Assembly: GCA_018650085.1 (NCBI GenBank)
Contig: JABIGQ010000009.1
Coordinates: forward strand, 1 to 36,237
Origin: Candidatus Magasanikiibacteriota bacterium
Lineage (GTDB): Bacteria; Patescibacteriota; Patescibacteriia; Magasanikbacterales; UBA922
Direction of reading: 5' to 3'
Length of the DNA: 36,237 nucleotides
Shown: positions 29,978 through 36,237 of the stretch, in pieces
Position numbering within the stretch: the stretch's first letter is position 1
Layout of the letters: each line of letters starts with the position of its first letter
The notes under the pieces: generated by a model
The model's database searches: none
What the model was told of the DNA's origin: nothing
Seen by the model: the letters and a program-made list of their open reading frames with translations, nothing else
Program-made: the position numbers and the translations under genes

Positions 29978-32410
29978 TCACCCACGCATAACAGCCCCAG
30001 CCTTATCTTCCAATGCTTTTACTACACACGCAGAAATATTATCTACTTCTTCTGTAGTCAATGTTTTTTCTTCTGAACGATACATCATTCTATATGCCAT
30101 ACTTTTCTTTCCTTCTTCAATATGTGATCCCTGATACACATCAAATAATTCTACAGAAACAATCAATGGATCAATTGCATATATAATAGTACTGACCTCA
30201 TCATGTGTTTTCACCGCATCTACTACAAATGCAAGATCTCTTAATACTTCTGGATATGCAGATAAACGTGTATAAGATTGTTTTATTCCTATATACTCTA
30301 CCAATTTACTCAAATTAATTTCAGCCACAGCAACTCTAGGATCAATACCAAGACTGTCAGATACACGTGGATGCACTTCAAATACACGCCCCACAACATT
30401 TCCTTTTACAAAAATATGAGCACTTCTTCCACCGTGCATATACTCATGTACTTCAGGCATTGATTCAAAAGTAAATTCTATACCTAAAGTGTTTGCAATA
30501 CTTTCTATAATTCCTTTTACATGAAAAAATGGAACGTCCACATCTTTTTCTGAATATGCAACACCTAACATCACATCTTGACGAGGTAATGTTTCCTCTC
30601 CAATACCACTTTTTTCTCCCACTTCTTCTTCTATATATGTTTGTCCTATTTCAAAAAATCTCACAGCATCTTCTCTATGCAAATTTTTCTCCACATTTAC
30701 TAGCATGTTTGCAAATAATGTTCTTCTTAAAAATGGTCTATCCTTTTGCATTGGATTTTCCAGTTCAATATACTTGTCTGTTGCTATACCTATTTTTTCT
30801 AACCAATCCCCAGATACAAATGAATAATTATAAACTTCTGTATATGCACCATGCAGTGCTAACACTTCTCTGACAGCATGCTCTACAGATCGCAATCTAT
30901 TTTCTTCTGGTGGCATAACAGGAAATACTGGCAATACTGGCGTAATATTATCGTATCCATACATGCGTGCTATTTCTTCTACAAGATCTTCACGAATAGA
31001 GATGTCTTTTGTGGCGCGCCACGTTGGTATAGTAACAGATAGTGTACTTCCATTTACCTCCACGCCAAATCCTAAACTTTCTAATATCTGCACTACTGTT
31101 TCTTTCTCTATTGCCATTCCAATCTTTTTATCTAAAAATTCTTGTGTTAATTCAATTGGTCCTTGATTTAGAGTAAACTCTTTTTCATCAATAACATTAC
31201 TTACTACTTTTACATTTGGGCATAATTCTTTTGTAAGCTCTACTGCTCTTTTCAATGCAAGCATTGTATTCTCTGGATCTAAACTTTTTTCAAATCGTGA
31301 TGAAGAATCTGTACGAAGCCCCAACTTCATAGATGTTCTTCTAATATTTACCGCTTTAAAATTTGCTGATTCAAAAATAATAGTTGTAGTGCTATCTGTA
31401 ATTTCACTTGTTTTTCCACCCATCACTCCAGCAAGCGCTACTGCCTTTTTCGCATCTGCTATGACAAGCATTTCCTCTGTAAGTTTATGTTCTCCCCCAT
31501 CTAGCGATATAAATTCTTCTCCTGCCTTTGCTTTTCTTACAGAAAGTGGAAGCTCTACCATACTAGCATCAAATGCATGCATAGGTTGCCCCAGATCATG
31601 CATAACGTAATTAGTAATATCTACTATATTATTAATTGGACGAATACCTACAGCAAGCAATAATTCTTTTAACCATTTAGGAGATTCTCCAACGGTAATT
31701 CCCTCCATAGCAACAGCACTATATCGTGGACACAAATCAGTATCTTCCACTGATACAGATAATGCCATATCACTTCCAGCAACTATTTCTTCTGGTGTAT
31801 ATGGTTTTAATTCTGTCTTTTGCATTGCTGCTACTTCACGTGCCATACCATAATTTCCCCATAGATCTGGCCTATGTGTCATAGATTTATTGTCCACATC
31901 AAATACCACGTCATCAATTCCAAGTGCGACAGCAAGTGAAATTCCAGCATCTGCCTCTACATCTGAAATATCCACAATTTCTTTTTCATCTATACTTGGA
32001 TACATTGCTCCTAGTCCAATTTCATCTGCTGCACAAATCATTCCAAATGAAGCAACTCCACGGATTTTTGTTTTTTTCAATTCTATTAAATCCCCTTCTC
32101 CATGCCAGCGTACCTTTGCTCCTATTTTTCCTAGAGCCACTTTCATCCCTACACGCAGATTAGATCCACCACAAACAATCATAATATCATTCTCTCCATC
32201 ATAGACTTCACAAAGAGATAATTTATCTGCATCTGGATGCTTTTCTACTGTTTTTACTTCTCCCACTACAATATTATCTAGCTCACTTGCTTTATCCTCA
32301 AATCCATCTACTTCTACTGTATGAAGTGTGAGTTTCTCTGCAAAAGACTCTGCATCCAATGAGTCTGGTATTTCTACATATTTTTTTAACCAATTTTTTG
32401 ATATGTTCAT
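29978..32410 (-). CDS. pheT: Phenylalanyl-tRNA synthetase beta subunit
   Basis: 810 residues from ATG 32410 (MNISKNWLKKYVEIP). The track start at 32464 adds 18 residues encoded by an intergenic hairpin and is rejected. Domain order: tRNA-binding EMAP-like B1 insert (about 40-150, LDNIVVGEVKTVEKHPDADKL), B3/B4 editing domain, B5 (RREDLVEEIARMYGYDNI-like), catalytic-like core, and the C-terminal FDX-ACB anticodon domain (LSAYPEVLRDLAFVV). It forms the alpha2-beta2 enzyme with PheS. Last gene of the rseP-pheS-pheT unit. Confidence 0.95.
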   Translation of the reverse strand: MNISKNWLKKYVEIPDSLDAESFAEKLTLHTVEVDGFEDKASELDNIVVGEVKTVEKHPDADKLSLCEVYDGENDIMIVCGGSNLRVGMKVALGKIGAKVRWHGEGDLIELKKTKIRGVASFGMICAADEIGLGAMYPSIDEKEIVDISDVEADAGISLAVALGIDDVVFDVDNKSMTHRPDLWGNYGMAREVAAMQKTELKPYTPEEIVAGSDMALSVSVEDTDLCPRYSAVAMEGITVGESPKWLKELLLAVGIRPINNIVDITNYVMHDLGQPMHAFDASMVELPLSVRKAKAGEEFISLDGGEHKLTEEMLVIADAKKAVALAGVMGGKTSEITDSTTTIIFESANFKAVNIRRTSMKLGLRTDSSSRFEKSLDPENTMLALKRAVELTKELCPNVKVVSNVIDEKEFTLNQGPIELTQEFLDKKIGMAIEKETVVQILESLGFGVEVNGSTLSVTIPTWRATKDISIREDLVEEIARMYGYDNITPVLPVFPVMPPEENRLRSVEHAVREVLALHGAYTEVYNYSFVSGDWLEKIGIATDKYIELENPMQKDRPFLRRTLFANMLVNVEKNLHREDAVRFFEIGQTYIEEEVGEKSGIGEETLPRQDVMLGVAYSEKDVDVPFFHVKGIIESIANTLGIEFTFESMPEVHEYMHGGRSAHIFVKGNVVGRVFEVHPRVSDSLGIDPRVAVAEINLSKLVEYIGIKQSYTRLSAYPEVLRDLAFVVDAVKTHDEVSTIIYAIDPLIVSVELFDVYQGSHIEEGKKSMAYRMMYRSEEKTLTTEEVDNISACVVKALEDKAGAVMRG

Positions 32411-32422
32411 ATGTTTTATCAC

Positions 32423-32488
32423 AAGCCACAAGTCACGTAACACGAACCAAATATTCGTATCCAAGCTACGTGTAAAACTTGTAGGCTT
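32423..32488. repeat. Long interrupted hairpin between pheS and pheT
   Basis: Nested arms AAGCC-ACAAGT-CACGTA and TACGTG-ACTTGT-GGCTT with an inner ACGAA/TTCGT stem. It lies in the 155-bp pheS-pheT gap, unusually long for this pair. A further degenerate copy of CACGTAACACGAA in inverted form occurs near 32537-32552. Confidence 0.55.
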
Positions 32489-32565
32489 TTATTATTTTAA
32501 ATGATTTAACACAAATTTTACAATCTATGCTTTTGTTTCGTGTTATGTGCCTAGTGGTACGTGTT

Positions 32566-33597
32566 CTAGAATTGATTCAAAAACCTCATATCTCCACTCA
32601 TAAAATGCCTAATGTCCTCTATACCATATCTCTGCATAACCAAGCGCATACTTCCTAAACCGAATGCAAATCCACCCCACACTTCCGGATCAAGTCCACC
32701 AGCTTTTATTACATGAGGATGAACTAACCCACAAGGAATAATTTCTACCCATCCAGAATGTTTACACGCACTACATCCATCTCCACCACAAACAAAACAT
32801 TTCATATCTAATTCAAACCCAGGCTCTACAAATGGAAAATGTCCTGGACGTAATCGTACTTCCACCTCTTTTTTTAAAATTCCTTCTAACAACCCTTTCA
32901 TAATGCCTATAAGATTGCTAATTGATAAATCTTTATCTATAATTAATCCTTCCATCTGATAAAAAGTATGCTCATGATTTCCATCTGTTGCTTCATTACG
33001 GAAACATCTTCCGGGAACTACTGTTCGTAGCGGTGCTCCATATTTATGCATAGCACGTACTTGTACTGGAGAAGTATGTGGTCTCATAACCCAGTGTGGA
33101 TTATCTTTTACATAAAAGGTATCCATACTTTCTCTAGCAGGATGATGTGACGGAATGTTTAGTGTTTCAAATGCATAGTAATCACTTTCTAGTTCAGGAC
33201 CATCTAGTACCATAAATCCCATAGAAGTAAACAATTCTTCTAGTTCTTTATTTATAATACTCATAGGGTGCATATGCCCTATTTTTTCTGCTGGAATTGC
33301 AGGTTGAGTCACGTCAATTGTTTCTTTTTTTTCTAATTCTGCCAGTGCTTGTCCTTTTAATTCTTCACTTCTTTCTGATATCATTCCTTGCAATTCTTTT
33401 TTTACTACATTTGCAAACTGCCCAAATTCTTTTCTAGCATCATTTGAAAGATCTTTTAAATTTTTCATGACTGTTGTCATTTCTCCTGACCGTCTAGAAA
33501 AAAAACGTTGTTCTAATTCCTCTAGCATAAGAGTATCTTTCACTTCATCTAGCGCTATAAGAAAATCTTTTTTTATTTGTTCAAATTGTTCTTTCAT
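32566..33597 (-). CDS. pheS: Phenylalanyl-tRNA synthetase alpha subunit
   Basis: A 343-residue class II synthetase subunit. It has an N-terminal coiled coil (about 1-90), motif 2 GRCFRNEATDGNHEHTFYQMEG, and a FELDMKCFVCGGDGCSACKHSGW segment with two CxxC pairs, a metal-site-like variant common in bacteria. Motif 3 is GGFAFGLGSMRLVMQRYGI. It catalyses phenylalanine activation. It is 12 bp downstream of the unknown gene 33610-34071 and separated from pheT by the hairpin region. Confidence 0.95.
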   Translation of the reverse strand: MKEQFEQIKKDFLIALDEVKDTLMLEELEQRFFSRRSGEMTTVMKNLKDLSNDARKEFGQFANVVKKELQGMISERSEELKGQALAELEKKETIDVTQPAIPAEKIGHMHPMSIINKELEELFTSMGFMVLDGPELESDYYAFETLNIPSHHPARESMDTFYVKDNPHWVMRPHTSPVQVRAMHKYGAPLRTVVPGRCFRNEATDGNHEHTFYQMEGLIIDKDLSISNLIGIMKGLLEGILKKEVEVRLRPGHFPFVEPGFELDMKCFVCGGDGCSACKHSGWVEIIPCGLVHPHVIKAGGLDPEVWGGFAFGLGSMRLVMQRYGIEDIRHFMSGDMRFLNQF

Positions 33598-33609
33598 AAT
33601 AAAAGATAA

Positions 33610-34071
33610 TTAAGACTGATTCTTTTTAATTGGAGTTATAATATTATTTTCTGTTATTACTTTTTCTGTTTCTTTCTCCTCTTTTAAATATGCTTCTTCA
33701 AAAATATCTAAATAAGATTCAACTAATTCATCTATTTCTTGTCCCATTGATACATGATTACCTTTAGGATGAATTTCTCTGAGCAATCCTTGTTTTACAC
33801 GTATTTTAAGTATTTGCTTTATTTTTTCTAATTCATTTTCTAAAACGAAACCATTAGAAATGTCTATATATTCACGCACTCCTGTCTTTATCTCTTTTCT
33901 TACACTACGAATAATATTAATATGTATAACATTTATTTTATCATTATTTTTCTCTACAAAACTCATCATACTATCTATCGCTATTCCATATATCCTACGA
34001 CCTAAATAAGATCTTTCTTTATTTTTTATATATTCTTGTGTAGGAAAAATTTTTTCTATTACTTCTCCCAT
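33610..34071 (-). CDS. Hypothetical helical protein between rseP and pheS
   Basis: 153 residues, soluble, Lys/Glu/Ile-rich and probably all helical (YLGRRIYGIAIDSMMSFVEK, IDELVESYLDIFEEAYLKEE). No known motif is recognised. It starts 1 bp after the rseP stop and ends 12 bp before pheS, so it is clearly co-transcribed with both. It may be a lineage-specific factor; nothing more can be said. Confidence 0.7.
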   Translation of the reverse strand: MGEVIEKIFPTQEYIKNKERSYLGRRIYGIAIDSMMSFVEKNNDKINVIHINIIRSVRKEIKTGVREYIDISNGFVLENELEKIKQILKIRVKQGLLREIHPKGNHVSMGQEIDELVESYLDIFEEAYLKEEKETEKVITENNIITPIKKNQS

Positions 34072-34072
34072 A

Positions 34073-35245
34073 TTAAAATAAATGAATCAAATCTCTAATA
34101 CTAATAATAATAAGTAAGCCAAATAATAACATGAAACCTGCTGTATGTGCTCTGTTTTCATATTTTTTTGGGACACGTTTACCAGTCACTGCCTCTATAG
34201 CTATAAATAATAAATGTCCTCCATCCAATGCTGGAATTGGTAAAATATTAATAGCTGCCAGACTTAGAGAAATCATAGCAGTAATATTGATAAGATAATG
34301 AATCCCCAGACTTGCACTTTGACCCACCATAGTGGCAATGCCTACAGGTCCTGACACATCCATAATCATTCCTTGGCCTAAAATAAGTCCTTTTATTATT
34401 ACATAAAACCCTACAAAAATATTTGCCAGCCCAATAAACGCTGCGAGAATTCCTTTCCAAATAGCAATATACCATGGATAACGAACTACTGCAGCATCTA
34501 CCAGCATGACTCCTAAACGTGGGGTGTCTACAGAACCAAATGCCTTTGGTGTTGCAGTTGTAGTCAATACTTTATCTTCTCTTGTATATGTAATGCTTAT
34601 TTCCTCTCCACCATGTGATTTTATATATTCTACCATTTCTGACGTATTATCCATTTCTTCTCCATCTAGAGAAAGCACTGTATCTCCAAATGCAAATCCT
34701 GCTTCTCCTGCAGGAGAATTTGCTTCTACTTGCTGGATAATCACTGCAGGTTCTTCTACTACAATAGCATGCTTATCTTCTATAGTAGATAAATCAGTAG
34801 GCAACCCTATCATAAACCCAATCCCCAGCAACACCGCAGCTAATACAATATTCATGACAACTCCAGCAACAATAACAATTGCTCTTTGCCATGGTTTTTT
34901 ATTACCAAAGCTATCTTCTTCATTTGCTTTACTTCCATCTTGACCTTTTATCTGACAAAATCCTCCAAGTGGTAAGAGATTAAGAGAATAGATAGTATTT
35001 GGATATACATAACTTTTTTCTTCTCCTGCACCCATTTCTATTACATTTGGTCCACTTTTTTTCTTTTTTACCCAATGCAATTTTTTTGTCTTTGGATCAC
35101 GATAAAATCCATAGATAAATGGAGGAAATCCTATGGCAAATTCATATACTTTCATGCATGTTTTCCTTGCAGCTATAAAATGCCCAAATTCATGAACAAA
35201 CACAATAAGGCTTAACACAATAACAAATGTAATAAATGCTGTCAT
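34073..35245 (-). CDS. rseP: Site-2 protease, RseP/RasP-like (M50)
   Basis: A 390-residue intramembrane zinc metalloprotease. The zinc motif HEFGH (18-22) is in the first helix and the third ligand region is NILPIPALDGGHLL near the C-terminus. A PDZ domain (about 170-255, VEANSPAGEAGFAFGDTVLSL) lies between, and four membrane helices are seen. It cleaves membrane-bound anti-sigma factors or remnant signal peptides. Head of the operon with pheS and pheT. Confidence 0.94.
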   Translation of the reverse strand: MTAFITFVIVLSLIVFVHEFGHFIAARKTCMKVYEFAIGFPPFIYGFYRDPKTKKLHWVKKKKSGPNVIEMGAGEEKSYVYPNTIYSLNLLPLGGFCQIKGQDGSKANEEDSFGNKKPWQRAIVIVAGVVMNIVLAAVLLGIGFMIGLPTDLSTIEDKHAIVVEEPAVIIQQVEANSPAGEAGFAFGDTVLSLDGEEMDNTSEMVEYIKSHGGEEISITYTREDKVLTTTATPKAFGSVDTPRLGVMLVDAAVVRYPWYIAIWKGILAAFIGLANIFVGFYVIIKGLILGQGMIMDVSGPVGIATMVGQSASLGIHYLINITAMISLSLAAINILPIPALDGGHLLFIAIEAVTGKRVPKKYENRAHTAGFMLLFGLLIIISIRDLIHLF

Positions 35246-35292
35246 ATAAATGATTGACTTTACGAGCGTATCACGCTACTATATACTTACAT

Positions 35293-35321
35293 ATTATGGC
35301 AGAAATCACTATAAATTACAA
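35293..35321 (-). promoter_or_regulatory. Promoter of rseP-pheST unit
   Basis: TTGTAA, 17 nt, CATAAT on the minus strand. A small AGCGT/ACGCT hairpin (35265-35277) sits in the leader. Confidence 0.5.
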
Positions 35322-35354
35322 GGTGTTTTCATCTATGATGATATCACCATATTT

Positions 35355-35382
35355 GTAAGGACAGGTCGCGACCTGTCCCTAC
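35355..35382. repeat. 28-bp GC-rich palindrome between rseP and lemA
   Basis: Core GGACAGGTCGCGACCTGTCC is a perfect 20-bp palindrome, extended to 28 bp with one mismatch (GTAA.../...CTAC). It is strikingly GC-rich for this AT-rich sequence. It lies in a divergent promoter region and is not followed by a T-run, so it resembles a REP-type repeat or operator more than a terminator. Confidence 0.8.
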
Positions 35383-35417
35383 TGTCATCTTAATTATTTA
35401 TTCATAAATATATTTCT

Positions 35418-35981
35418 ATGGAAATACTATTCGTTGTTCTCGCAGTTTTAGCAGTAATCGCCATCTGGCTTATTGCTTTATTTAATGGCTTAGTAAGGCT
35501 AAACAATAGAACAAAAGAAGGCTGGAGCGATATAGATGTTCAACTAAAACGCCGCCACGACCTTATCCCAAATTTAATTGCAAGCGTAAAGGGATACATG
35601 AAACACGAAAAAGGACTCTTAGAAAATGTAACAAAACTAAGAAGCCAAGCAATGGATGCTCAAGCAGCTGGAGATACAAAAGCACTTGGAGTTGCAGAAG
35701 GACAACTTGGTGGAATGTTAGGAAAATTGCAAATTGCAGTAGAAGCATATCCAGATTTAAAAGCAAATAATAATGTAGCACAACTCATGGACGAGCTCTC
35801 TGATACAGAAAATAAAATACAAGCATCACGTAGATTTTATAACGGACTTGTTCGTGACTTCAATACAAAAATCGAAACCTTCCCAAACAATGTTTTTGCT
35901 GGAATGCTTGGGTTTAAACAATATGATTTTTTTGAAATCACAGATGCAAAGGAACGTGAAAATGTGAAAGTTGAACTTTAA
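35418..35981 (+). CDS. lemA: LemA family protein
   Basis: A 187-residue protein with an N-terminal membrane helix (about 2-25) and a helical-bundle domain. It carries the family signature NNRTKEGWSDIDVQLKRRHDLIPNLI and later TENKIQASRRFYNGLVRDFN. Function is poorly defined; the family is membrane-associated, and its gene is often next to htpX, as here. Length is normal. Confidence 0.95.
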   Translation: MEILFVVLAVLAVIAIWLIALFNGLVRLNNRTKEGWSDIDVQLKRRHDLIPNLIASVKGYMKHEKGLLENVTKLRSQAMDAQAAGDTKALGVAEGQLGGMLGKLQIAVEAYPDLKANNNVAQLMDELSDTENKIQASRRFYNGLVRDFNTKIETFPNNVFAGMLGFKQYDFFEITDAKERENVKVEL

Positions 35982-35989
35982 TTCTTATA

Positions 35990-36085
35990 ACTTGTATCTT
36001 GTAACATATAACTTAATATTTTTTTAAGATTTATTTTTTGTATTTACAATACGTTACAAGTTACAAGCTAAACGTTACAAGACAA
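35990..36085. repeat. Degenerate TTACAAG inverted-repeat region before htpX
   Basis: Several ACTTGTAT/CTTGTAAC units on the left (35990-36015) face inverted TTACAAG units on the right (36052-36082). They form an imperfect roughly 20-bp stem around an AT-rich loop. There is no ORF. Confidence 0.5.
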
Positions 36086-36088
36086 AAT

Positions 36089-36237
36089 ATGTACAATCAA
36101 ATTGATAGCAACAAACGAAAAACAAACATCCTCTTTCTATTATTTTTTTCCCTCATTATCGCCCTGTCTGTGTTTATGGCAGAGTATATGGATTATGGGT
36201 ATGGGGTTGTTATTGTTGCGTTTATATTTTCTATGGG
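36089..36237 (+). CDS. htpX: HtpX-like membrane metalloprotease, 5' end only
   Basis: 49 codons are visible before the window ends, too few for the ORF track. The N-terminus (MYNQIDSNKRKTNILFLLF) matches the start of the HtpX family (x-YxQIxxNKRKT). Two hydrophobic stretches follow. The HEXXH site would lie beyond the edge. Its position directly after lemA supports the call, since lemA-htpX pairs are widespread. Confidence 0.82.
   Translation, partial: MYNQIDSNKRKTNILFLLFFSLIIALSVFMAEYMDYGYGVVIVAFIFSM

Noticed and set aside
32411-32464. N-terminal extension of PheT from the track start
   Set aside because: The extra 18 residues come from the intergenic hairpin; PheT normally begins near MNISKNWLKKYV.
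34506-34943. Plus-strand 145-residue ORF
   Set aside because: Antisense within rseP, which has clear protease motifs.
1-36237. CRISPR array, prophage or toxin-antitoxin system
   Set aside because: No regularly spaced direct repeats, cas, phage structural genes or recognisable toxin pairs were found on reading both strands.

Overview
The window looks like chromosome of a candidate phyla radiation (Patescibacteria) bacterium, most like the Parcubacteria/ABY1 groups. This is inferred from the AT-rich sequence, compact housekeeping operons, proteins with low-complexity Lys/Ala/Glu tails, a VirB2-like/Ig-like surface protein, minimal membrane proteins and tRNAs without encoded CCA. TGA is used as a stop (for example at the end of the zinc-ribbon gene, directly before a terminator), so the recoded Gracilibacteria/Absconditabacteria are unlikely. 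No rRNA, CRISPR array, prophage or intact transposase is seen.

Layout. 1-1920 (minus): rpsU, yqeY and a partial pilin-like/Ig-like surface protein, transcribed from a promoter whose start lies at the edge of a 163-bp hairpin element. 1991-4025 (minus): lepB-hisS. 4066-4307 (minus): tRNA-Val(GAC) and tRNA-Ile(GAU). 4350-5531 (minus): rpsP and khpA, each with a strong promoter. 5550-6664: an anchored BNR-repeat protein. 6726-9076 (minus): lysC-lysA preceded by what looks like a ribosome-mediated attenuator. 9154-12207 (minus): smc, divergent from nrnA and clpP (plus). 14252-16684 (minus): recG and a small ORF. 16770-16949 (minus): a zinc-ribbon protein missed by the ORF track. 17154-17810 (plus): an unknown protein, then tRNA-Arg(GCG). 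18079-18600 (minus): a membrane protein. 18697-26868 (plus): LCP protein, der, pth, dprA, folC, topA. 26869-27380: a hairpin element, an orphan structured RNA gene and an insulating terminator. 27380-27928 (plus): a tiny membrane protein and a SemiSWEET. 27984-29839 (minus): two unknown proteins. 29978-35245 (minus): rseP, an unknown gene, pheS, pheT. 35418-36237 (plus): lemA and the start of htpX.

Most genes serve translation (rpsU, rpsP, hisS, pheST, der, pth, tRNAs), DNA maintenance (smc, recG, topA, dprA) and envelope or protein quality control (lepB, rseP, clpP, htpX, LCP). The most interesting content is non-coding. There is a candidate lysine-responsive attenuator in front of an aspartokinase that lacks ACT domains. 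There is also a roughly 98-nt orphan RNA with promoter, three-way junction and terminator. Two long inverted-repeat elements and several promoters whose -10 box sits 4-9 nt from the start codon (leaderless mRNAs) complete the set. All promoter, RNA and fold assignments were made by eye without folding software or database search.
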